Below, in pieces: positions 1 through 5,244 of a stretch of DNA of 6,924 nt. The notes beneath the pieces are model-generated. The model had not been told where the DNA came from, made no database searches, and was given only the letters and a program-made list of their open reading frames with translations. Position numbers and translations under genes: made by a program. The DNA is from a bacterium (GTDB taxonomy: Bacteria > Cyanobacteriota > Sericytochromatia > S15B-MN24 > VGJW01), in assembly GCA_021790035.1 (NCBI GenBank), contig JAJYIO010000041.1:4216-11139 (forward strand), written 5' to 3'. Within the stretch, counting starts at the first letter, position 1; each line of letters opens with the position of its first letter.

Positions 1-194
1 ATCCCACCGGTCTCCAGCGTCGGGCCTGGGATCTGGCGCGTCGCTTCGGTCTGCCGACAGCCTACGACTGCCAGTACCTCGCCGTCGCCGATCGCCTGGG
101 CTGCCAGCTCTGGACGCGCGATCGCCGCCTGGCAGATGCGGTATCCGCGCCCTGGGTCCGGTATCTGGGCACGGCGGACCTCCCTGCGACCTGA
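1..194 (+). CDS. VapC-like PIN-domain ribonuclease toxin, C-terminal part
   Basis: Only the last 63 residues are present. The reading frame begins at base 3 and ends at TGA 192-194; the start lies left of the window. The visible stretch runs through GLPTAYDCQYLAVADRLGC and then LWTRDRRLADAV. This is the typical C-terminal pattern of VapC PIN domains: an Asp in a tyrosine-Asp helix (YLA-x-A-x-x-LG), followed by a Thr-x-Asp on the next strand. In the family these acidic residues help coordinate the Mg2+ or Mn2+ used for RNA cleavage, usually of tRNA or rRNA, and the toxin is neutralised by a small VapB antitoxin encoded just upstream. The antitoxin would lie outside the window, so pairing cannot be checked. 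A solitary PIN-domain nuclease is the alternative. The gene is separated from the chaperone genes by 121 nt and is probably not part of their operon. Confidence 0.85.
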   Translation, partial: PTGLQRRAWDLARRFGLPTAYDCQYLAVADRLGCQLWTRDRRLADAVSAPWVRYLGTADLPAT

Positions 195-236
195 CCGAGC
201 CTCCGCGGGCGCAGGGGCATCGGGTGCGACGAGCAC

Positions 237-264
237 CTTGATGGCGGCTCGGCATCAGGTTTTT
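237..264 (+). terminator. possible intrinsic terminator after the PIN-domain gene
   Basis: Bases 237-243 (CTTGATG) can pair with 253-259 (CATCAGG) to form a 7-bp stem with one T-G wobble and a 9-nt loop. Five T residues follow at once (260-264). It sits 42 nt after the PIN gene's stop and before the chaperone operon, where a terminator would be expected. The stem is short and AT-containing for so GC-rich a genome, so termination may be weak. A smaller hairpin just upstream (223-227 with 233-237, GGTGC/GCACC) shares base 237 and lacks a T tract. Confidence 0.4.
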
Positions 265-269
265 CCACA
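261..269 (+). promoter_or_regulatory. DnaA-box-like 9-mer
   Basis: TTTTCCACA fits the general DnaA box TTWTNCACA and matches the form I recall as the cyanobacterial DnaA box. It lies in the 121-nt gap before the GrpE-like gene, 46 nt upstream of its start. It is a single site, with only a looser repeat (GTTTCCCAC, 271-279) beside it, so an origin is not implied. The T residues are also explained by the possible terminator. Functional binding is unproven. Confidence 0.25.
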
Positions 270-315
270 GCGTTTCCCACTTCCCGGGCCCCGAAATGTG
301 CGGTACTACATAACG

Positions 316-954
316 ATGTTCCGTACGCTCCTCGCCCCTTGGCGCCAGGCGCCGCCAGGCGCTTCCGCGGAGGCGGGCGACCCGCCGGTCCCGCCGTGGG
401 CGACCGCGCTCGTCGAGCTGGTGCAAAAGGTCACGCGGTCTCAGGCCCGGGGACAGGTGCAGAGCGAGGGGCTCGAGCGCAAGGTGGAGGCGGGCTTCGC
501 CGATCTGCGCCAGCAGGTGGGCGAGCTGGCCAGGGCCGGAGCGGGGGGGCGCGATCTTGACTGGGATCCGCTGCTCGACGCGCTCGATGGCCTCGCCGAG
601 GCCGAGACGGTTGCCCGGGAGCTGTCAGCTCCGCTCGTGGCCGGGCTCCGCGGGATCGCCGAGCGGCTGGCGACGTTTGCGTCGGAGGCCGGGCTGACGC
701 GGATCGACACCGCCGGGGCGCAACCGGACGGGCGGTTTTACCGTGTGGTTGGCACGACCGAGCGCGCCGATGTCGAGGCCGGCGCGATCGTCCGCGTCGT
801 CCGTGCCGCCGTGTTGCGCGGCGAGCGCCTGATCCGCGAGGGCGAGTGCGTGATCGCGGTTGCGCCCGCGAGCGCCGCCCCGGCCGCCGACAGCCCCGAG
901 TCCATTCCCGTCGCCAGCAGCCCGGAGCCCGTTCCCGTCGTCCTGGAAGCGTGA
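316..954 (+). CDS. GrpE-like Hsp70 nucleotide exchange factor
   Basis: The 212-residue product has the layout of GrpE. A polar helical N-terminal part (about residues 30-80) precedes a helix-bundle core starting at PLLDALDGLAEAE (near 85), the counterpart of the GrpE segment written LLPVLDNLERAL. Next come a GL-x-x-I-x-x-RL helix and G-L-x-R-I, then a beta-rich C-terminal wing with FYRVV (141-145), EAGAIVRVVRAAVLRG and ERLIREGECVIA (170-181). GrpE opens the nucleotide cleft of Hsp70 to release ADP in the cytoplasm, and the Hsp70 gene starts 11 nt downstream, which supports the call. It is divergent: the wing has REGECVIA where GrpE usually has an RPA-V-V type end, and a Pro/Ala/Ser-rich tail of about 28 residues follows. 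ATG 316 is preferred because the conserved region lies well downstream, but no clear Shine-Dalgarno precedes it. GTG 298 is the alternative start. The reading frame stays open further upstream to ATG 136, but that would overlap the PIN gene. Confidence 0.8.
   Translation: MFRTLLAPWRQAPPGASAEAGDPPVPPWATALVELVQKVTRSQARGQVQSEGLERKVEAGFADLRQQVGELARAGAGGRDLDWDPLLDALDGLAEAETVARELSAPLVAGLRGIAERLATFASEAGLTRIDTAGAQPDGRFYRVVGTTERADVEAGAIVRVVRAAVLRGERLIREGECVIAVAPASAAPAADSPESIPVASSPEPVPVVLEA
892..945 (+). repeat. two-copy 27-nt tandem repeat in the GrpE-like C-terminal tail
   Basis: Bases 892-913 and 919-940 match at 19 of 22 positions by hand alignment with a 27-nt period. They encode two nine-residue units, SPESIPVAS and SPEPVPVVL. 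The repeat is in frame and forms most of the low-complexity tail beyond the folded wing of the GrpE-like protein. It looks like a local coding duplication and not a mobile or regulatory repeat. Confidence 0.65.
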
Positions 955-957
955 GGT
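953..957 (+). promoter_or_regulatory. ribosome binding site of the Hsp70 gene
   Basis: GAGGT is a five-base match to the anti-Shine-Dalgarno and ends 8 nt before ATG 966. Its first two bases are the end of the TGA stop (952-954) of the GrpE-like gene. Ribosomes finishing that gene would therefore release on the next gene's binding site, consistent with coupled translation. It supports ATG 966 as the Hsp70 start. Confidence 0.7.
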
Positions 958-965
958 AGTTCGCA

Positions 966-2663
966 ATGGCCGTCTTCGGCATCGACCTTGGCACCACCAA
1001 TTCCGTCATCGCACGCCTCGATGGCGGCAAGCCGGTTCCCATCGCGATCGCGGGGGATCCCATCGTGCCCTCGGTCGTGCTCTTCCGGGAGGGGGAGACG
1101 ATCGTCGGGCGCCCGGCCCGCAACCTCGCGCTCCAGTTCCCGCACGAGGTGGTGCGCTCGGCCAAGCGGCAGATGGGCACCGACCACCGCTACCGGATCG
1201 GCGGCCTCGAACTCACCCCGCAGCAGGTCTCGGCGGCGGTCCTGGCCGAGCTCAAGCGCGGAGCCGAGGAGGCTTCGGGCGAGGAGGTGCGCGATGTCGT
1301 CATCACCGTGCCCGCCTACTTCGACGACGCCCAGCGCCGGGCCACCCTCGAGGCCGGGGAGCTGGCCGGGCTCCACGTCATCCGCCTCCTCAACGAGCCG
1401 ACCAGCGCGGCGCTGGTTTACGAGCAGGCGCTCGTCGAGAGTGGTGCGAGCGAGATGTTGATGGTCTACGACCTGGGCGGGGGCACGTTCGACGTGTCGA
1501 TCCTCGAGATCAGCGGCTCGGTGCGCGAGGTGCGGTCCACGACCGGCAACACCCGGCTAGGGGGCGACGATTTCGACGAGCTGCTGGTCAAGCGGTTCCT
1601 CGAGGAGATCCTGGATGCCGATGGCGTGGATCTGGCCGGCGATACGGTCGCCATGGCGCGCCTGCGCCGGCTGGCCGAGGAGACCAAGATCCGGCTGTCG
1701 GCGGACACCGCGGCCGAGGCCAAGGCCGAGTTCCTCTTTGCCGCCAGGTCGGGCCCGATCCACCTCGACACGGTCGTGACCCGCCGGGACCTCGAGGCGC
1801 TGATCGCGCCGCCGGTCCAGGATACGATCGCCCTTTGCCGGAAGGCCATCGCCGACGCCAAGCTCGGTGAACAGGCGCTCGATCGCATCTGCCTGGTGGG
1901 CGGCTCGACGCGGATCCCGATGGTGCGCGCCGCCCTCGAGGACGCCTTCGGCGTGCCGGTTCACGAGGAGATCGATCCGGATCTCGCCGTCGGGCTGGGA
2001 GCTGCCGTCCAGGCCGGATTGCTGGCTGGCGAGCCCGTCTCGCGCATCCTGGTCGACGTCGCATCCCACACGCTGGGGATCCGGGCCATCGGGATGCACG
2101 ACGAGGACTTCGACGAGGCCGATACCTTCGCCCCGGTGCTGCGGCGCAACACGGTGCTGCCAGCCACGCGCACCGAGGAGTTCTACACGGCGGTCGACGA
2201 TCAGGAGATGATCGAGGTGGAGGTCTACCAGGGCGAGGCCGGGCGGTGCTCGCTCAACGCTCGCGTGGGTTCGTTCATGTTCGACCTCGAACCGGCTCCC
2301 GCGCTCGCGCCGGTTCGCGTGCAGTTCGCCTACGACCTCAACGGTGTGGTCAAGGTCTCGGTCACGCAGACGGGGTCGGCCAATTCCAAGACCGTGGCGC
2401 TTTCGGTCGCGGACGCCACCGCGGGCAATTCCGCCACGGCTGGCAAGGGCGGCGCCGGCAAGGCCACTGCGCCCGAAGATCCGCTCGCGATGAAGGCCCG
2501 ATCTCTTGCGGAGAGCTTGCCCGCCGACCTCGGCTCCCGCCTGTCGAGCCTGCTGGCGACCTACGAGGGTGCGGCCGACGCCGCCAGGACCCGGGCCGAG
2601 GAGGAGCTGCTGGATTTCCTCTTCGAGCACGAGGACGACGCCCTGGTCGCAGAGGCGCCGTAG
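966..2663 (+). CDS. Hsp70 family chaperone, short HscC-like form
   Basis: The 565-residue product has a full ATPase domain: phosphate-1 loop FGIDLGTTNSVIA (4-16), K67, VVITVPAYFDDAQR (111-124), NEPTSAA (143-149), phosphate-2 DLGGGTFD (169-176, with T174) and adenosine motif LVGGSTRIP (310-318). By comparison with DnaK, the catalytic Lys, Glu, Asp and Thr all appear kept. The interdomain linker is RILVDV (360-365) where DnaK has VLLLDV. The substrate-binding sandwich follows, with FAPVLRRNT (388-396) and VYQGE, which recall E. coli HscC (FSPIIERNT, VYQGE) more than DnaK. The lid is cut down to roughly 60-70 residues and there is no DnaK-like C-terminal tail, so the length is close to HscC (556) and below DnaK (638). 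It should use ATP to bind and release client polypeptides in the cytoplasm. An acidic segment HDEDFDEAD (378-386) lengthens the first substrate-domain loop. The Hsp70 family is certain; the HscC subgroup is from remembered motifs. Confidence 0.95.
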   Translation: MAVFGIDLGTTNSVIARLDGGKPVPIAIAGDPIVPSVVLFREGETIVGRPARNLALQFPHEVVRSAKRQMGTDHRYRIGGLELTPQQVSAAVLAELKRGAEEASGEEVRDVVITVPAYFDDAQRRATLEAGELAGLHVIRLLNEPTSAALVYEQALVESGASEMLMVYDLGGGTFDVSILEISGSVREVRSTTGNTRLGGDDFDELLVKRFLEEILDADGVDLAGDTVAMARLRRLAEETKIRLSADTAAEAKAEFLFAARSGPIHLDTVVTRRDLEALIAPPVQDTIALCRKAIADAKLGEQALDRICLVGGSTRIPMVRAALEDAFGVPVHEEIDPDLAVGLGAAVQAGLLAGEPVSRILVDVASHTLGIRAIGMHDEDFDEADTFAPVLRRNTVLPATRTEEFYTAVDDQEMIEVEVYQGEAGRCSLNARVGSFMFDLEPAPALAPVRVQFAYDLNGVVKVSVTQTGSANSKTVALSVADATAGNSATAGKGGAGKATAPEDPLAMKARSLAESLPADLGSRLSSLLATYEGAADAARTRAEEELLDFLFEHEDDALVAEAP

Positions 2664-2666
2664 GCG

Positions 2667-4697
2667 ATGGCCGCCAAGGCCGGTCGCGGCAAAACGATGC
2701 GGGTCGCGCGCAAACGCGGCGAGCTCATCGAGCGGGCTCTCAAGCGCAAGGACGCCTTGAAGGCCGCCGACTCGCTCCTGGATCTGGCGCCGGCCGAAAG
2801 GGCGGAGTGGCTCCCCCAGGTGGCACGGGCGGTCCGGGGTGCGGTGGCCTCGGCCCACCGGGGCAGGACCTGGGCCGACCTGGCCGCCCTTGCCATCCGG
2901 GCCGAGTCCGAGCCGGGTCTCGTGGAGAGTGCCGCCGGGCCTGACGACGCCGCGGCGGCGTGGTGGCCGCTGGTCTGGGCCTGCGGCCGGGCGAACGACT
3001 GGCGGCGTGCCAGGGTCCTGTGGCTCCGGCTCGAACCGGCGGTGAGGCTGGGCAATGCCCCGCTCGCCGACGCGGTGGGGGCCTGGGTGACGACCGCGGA
3101 CAGCGCGCAGGGCCGGGCCAGCAAGGGTGCGCGAGGGACGCTGCCGCCAGATTCTACGGCCCGGGTGCGCGAGGCCATGATCGCCCTGCGCGCGAGCTTA
3201 CCCTGGCACGAGTTCGCCGGGGCAACCGAGCGGTGGCTGGCCCGCTCCTCGGCCGAGGTGGACGGGGCGATCCGGCTCGAGGCGGGCCGCCTGGCTGCTC
3301 GAGAGATCGCAGAGCGCCTGGCCAGCGGGCGCCCGCCAGCCGAACCCGTTCGCTTTCTCGCCCAGCTCGTGCAGGAGAGCGTCGCGTTGCCGGATCTCGA
3401 GGCCGAGGTCCTGCTCGGAGTTCGGGCCCTGTGGTCCGCCATCGCCGTCCCGGGCCTGTCGGACGCAGGGCAAGCACAGGCCCTGGTCCGCATCGGCAAG
3501 GCCGCGGCTCGCTATGCTTCCCTGCGAGCGTTCCTCGAGGGCGCGGTCCTCAACCTGGCCATACATCCCCCCGCCGCAGAAAAGTTCCTTGCCCTCCTCG
3601 AGACCCTGCTCGCAGACGCTTGCGTTCCGGGCCTGGGGATCAAGGCCCTGCGGGTCTGGGACGTCGCATTCCGGTACCGGACGGATCGCACGGGCGACTG
3701 CCAGTGTGCTGGTTGTCGAGAGGAAGCTGGCCCGCCAGGCTGGTTGCGCTCGGCTCTGGAACGTTCCATCGCGTCGGGCGAACTCGCCAGCTGGCTGGCG
3801 CGTGCGCCAGTCGTCCTTGGCGGCGGGGCGCTGGGATTGATGTCGGACTGGCTGGACGCGGCTTCGTGCCTCGCGCTCTTCGACCAGGCGTGGGAGGCAT
3901 CCGCCGGGACGTTCCGGACCGAACTCGGGCAATTCGCCACCCAGGCCATCCGCAACCAGCAGGAGCGCCAGACCAGCCGGAGCGATCACGACGGTTTCTT
4001 CGAGGATCCAGACGACGATCCCTCGGGCTTCGGGGCTTTGGATGGTGTCGGGGAAGCCCTGCGGCGCTCGTTCGGGTTGTCCGCTCCCAAGGATCATCCG
4101 CTGTACGCGGAGGGAGCCGCGCGCAAGCTGTGGGATCGCGTGGCCGAGCGCCTGATCCCCGAGGGGGGCGTCTTCGTCGAGGCCGCGCTGATCAACGCGG
4201 GCAGCGCCAGGAAGCGGCGAGAGCTCGCCGAGCGGATGCTCGAGCAGGTCGAGGCCGAGCCGGCCCGGACGATCGCGGTGCTGGCGGCGGTGGATCGAGC
4301 CGGTGACTTCGACCTGTGCCTCGACCTGGGGCTCGAGCAATTTCAAAGGCTTGCCGGCGACGCCAGGGCGTGTGCCGCCGCCCTCGAGGCCGCGGTGGCC
4401 CGACCCGATTTCCCCTTTGCCATGATGGTCAACCTGGCCCAGCGCCTGCTGGCCGCGGTGCCCCGAAAGTCGAAGGACCTCGATCCGGCGATCGCCCGGA
4501 TGATCGACGAGGCCCGCTTGCTCGTGCGGGAGTGGGCGGAGCGACACCCCGCGTCGACCCTTGCGCCCAAGAAGAAGCGCCAACCCGCCAAGCGCAAGTC
4601 CTCGCCCCGGCCTGCGGGAAGACGAAAGGTCGGTTCGCCGTCAGCCGAAGTGCCCGCCGGGCAGCTCGGCCTGCCCGGGATTGTTGCCGATGACTGA
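2667..4697 (+). CDS. uncharacterised 676-residue helical protein inside the chaperone operon
   Basis: I do not recognise a family. It begins 3 nt after the Hsp70 stop, with AGAGG (2651-2655) eleven nt before ATG 2667 inside the Hsp70 3' end, and it overlaps the J-like gene by 8 nt. The first 330 or so residues are Ala/Leu/Trp/Arg-rich and look like a helical-repeat solenoid, for example GRANDWRRARVLWLRLEPA just after residue 104. A CxCxxC cluster (C345, C347, C350) and an acidic, probably flexible stretch SDHDGFFEDPDDDP (439-452) come next. Further helices run to about 630, followed by a Lys/Arg/Pro tail (635-655) and the terminal QLGLPGIVADD. There is no signal peptide and no convincing membrane segment, so it is probably cytoplasmic. 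Its position suggests a client, adaptor or scaffold of the Hsp70 set; that is inference from context only. The reading frame itself is secure. Confidence 0.9.
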   Translation: MAAKAGRGKTMRVARKRGELIERALKRKDALKAADSLLDLAPAERAEWLPQVARAVRGAVASAHRGRTWADLAALAIRAESEPGLVESAAGPDDAAAAWWPLVWACGRANDWRRARVLWLRLEPAVRLGNAPLADAVGAWVTTADSAQGRASKGARGTLPPDSTARVREAMIALRASLPWHEFAGATERWLARSSAEVDGAIRLEAGRLAAREIAERLASGRPPAEPVRFLAQLVQESVALPDLEAEVLLGVRALWSAIAVPGLSDAGQAQALVRIGKAAARYASLRAFLEGAVLNLAIHPPAAEKFLALLETLLADACVPGLGIKALRVWDVAFRYRTDRTGDCQCAGCREEAGPPGWLRSALERSIASGELASWLARAPVVLGGGALGLMSDWLDAASCLALFDQAWEASAGTFRTELGQFATQAIRNQQERQTSRSDHDGFFEDPDDDPSGFGALDGVGEALRRSFGLSAPKDHPLYAEGAARKLWDRVAERLIPEGGVFVEAALINAGSARKRRELAERMLEQVEAEPARTIAVLAAVDRAGDFDLCLDLGLEQFQRLAGDARACAAALEAAVARPDFPFAMMVNLAQRLLAAVPRKSKDLDPAIARMIDEARLLVREWAERHPASTLAPKKKRQPAKRKSSPRPAGRRKVGSPSAEVPAGQLGLPGIVADD

Positions 4698-5124
4698 TCT
4701 TTCCGACGCCATCGTGGAGCACTGCTCCAGACTTGCCCGCGGCAAGCCCTTCGCACTTCTGGGCATGCGCCCGACCGCCAGTCGGAGCGAGCTCAAGGAC
4801 GCCTACTTCGCCAAGCTCGCCAAGCATCAGCCGCACGAGGATCCCGCAGGTTTCCGGCGCCTTCGCCAGATCTACGAATCCCTGCTGGTCGATGGCGCCC
4901 AGGAAGCCGCCTACCTGATGGCGCCGATCGATCTCCCGGAGGCCCGGGCGCGCTTCTGTGACCCTCTCGAGGACGAGCTTGCGCAGGCCGAGTCGCACGA
5001 GAACGAGGCGCGATCCGAGGCCACGGCCGGTGAGCGTTTCTTTGAGGCCTGGGCCGCGCTCTCGTGGCAGGAGGCTGCCGGGCGCAGCCTGGACGGCGAC
5101 CATCTCGGTGAGGATCGCCCCTAG
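4690..5124 (+). CDS. divergent J-domain-like co-chaperone lacking the HPD motif
   Basis: The 144-residue product carries a J-domain-like fold in its first 70 residues: PFALLGMRPTASRSELKDAY (20-39) matches the 'y-LG-...-as-.-ei-k-aY' start, and AGFRRLRQIYESLL (53-66) matches the 'F-..-i-.-AYe-L' third helix. J domains stimulate Hsp70 ATP hydrolysis through an HPD loop between helices II and III. Here that place reads KHQPHEDP, with H46-Q47-P48 instead of His-Pro-Asp, so the catalytic Asp is missing or shifted. The last 60 residues are acidic and helical, with no zinc-finger or DnaJ C-terminal domain. ATG 4690 is chosen because it gives the 8-nt ATGACTGA overlap with the previous stop and places the J motif near the N-terminus. 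The frame is open further upstream, but that part lies inside the preceding gene. It is probably the partner, or a regulator, of the Hsp70 encoded two genes upstream. Confidence 0.75.
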   Translation: MTDLSDAIVEHCSRLARGKPFALLGMRPTASRSELKDAYFAKLAKHQPHEDPAGFRRLRQIYESLLVDGAQEAAYLMAPIDLPEARARFCDPLEDELAQAESHENEARSEATAGERFFEAWAALSWQEAAGRSLDGDHLGEDRP

Positions 5125-5145
5125 CGCTCCCGGATGCTCGGGGCC

Positions 5146-5183
5146 GGGTCCTCGAGGTCTTCGACGGACCCTGGCAGGTCCGT
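5146..5183 (+). repeat. two mutually exclusive hairpins after the chaperone operon
   Basis: Bases 5146-5155 can pair with 5161-5171 as a 10-bp stem with one bulged C (5165) and a 5-nt loop. Bases 5164-5170 can instead pair with 5177-5183 as a perfect 7-bp stem with a 6-nt loop. The shared segment 5164-5171 means only one can form at a time. GGCCGG 5142-5147 can also pair with CCGGCC 5187-5192. No T tract follows, so this is not a classical intrinsic terminator. It could be a non-canonical terminator, an RNA-stabilising 3' end or an attenuator ahead of smc. Confidence 0.45.
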
Positions 5184-5215
5184 TCGCCGGCCAAAAGTGG
5201 TCTACGTCACGACAG

Positions 5216-5225
5216 CGATCGATCG
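5216..5225. promoter_or_regulatory. 10-bp perfect palindrome upstream of smc
   Basis: CGATCGATCG is perfectly self-complementary and centred about 24 nt before the GTG start of smc, in the most AT-containing part of the intergenic region. It could be an operator half-site arrangement or simply reflect the abundance of GATC and TCGA in this DNA. No convincing -35/-10 pair flanks it. Confidence 0.2.
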
Positions 5226-5233
5226 GTTATGTT

Positions 5234-5240
5234 AGGGTGG
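5234..5240 (+). promoter_or_regulatory. ribosome binding site of smc
   Basis: AGGGTGG is a purine-rich, imperfect Shine-Dalgarno ending 4 nt before GTG 5245. It matters because the smc frame has a TAG stop at 5233-5235 and no ATG near the conserved N-terminus, so GTG 5245 is effectively the only usable start. Confidence 0.5.
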
Positions 5241-5244
5241 GGCC

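Noticed and set aside
265..315. Promoter with -10 like TACTAC or TACATA before the GrpE-like gene
   Set aside because: No acceptable -35 element at 16-18 nt, and the -10-like bases are so close to ATG 316 that the transcript would be leaderless. Possible but not supportable.
195..315. CIRCE (HrcA) operator expected at some chaperone operons
   Set aside because: No TTAGCACTC-N9-GAGTGCTAA or close variant is present. The only symmetry is a weak ATGT/ACAT pair near 296-311.
136..315. Extended start of the GrpE-like gene at ATG 136
   Set aside because: It would overlap the PIN-domain gene and add 60 residues of Arg/Ser/Pro-rich sequence with no GrpE character. ATG 316 is better placed.
344..362. 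Direct repeat GCCAGGCGC at 344-352 and 354-362
   Set aside because: Short, GC-rich and inside the N-terminal coding part of the GrpE-like gene. The two copies are in different reading frames, so it is likely chance.
1557..2858. 433-codon open frame on the minus strand across the Hsp70 gene
   Set aside because: It lies antisense to an unmistakable Hsp70. Long antisense frames are expected in DNA with GC-rich third positions, and its Arg/Gly/His-rich translation shows no family motif.
3795..3810. Inverted repeat CTGGCGC-GT-GCGCCAG
   Set aside because: It lies inside a coding region with too short a loop and no neighbouring signal. Such GC palindromes are common at this composition.
3198..4583. 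461-codon open frame on the minus strand across the unknown 676-residue gene
   Set aside because: The + strand frame has clean operon junctions, start and stop, and a plausible helical composition. The antisense product has no recognisable motif or ribosome binding context.
5228..5233. TATGTT as a -10 box for smc
   Set aside because: Transcription would start at or after the ribosome binding site at 5234-5240, and no -35 lies at proper spacing.
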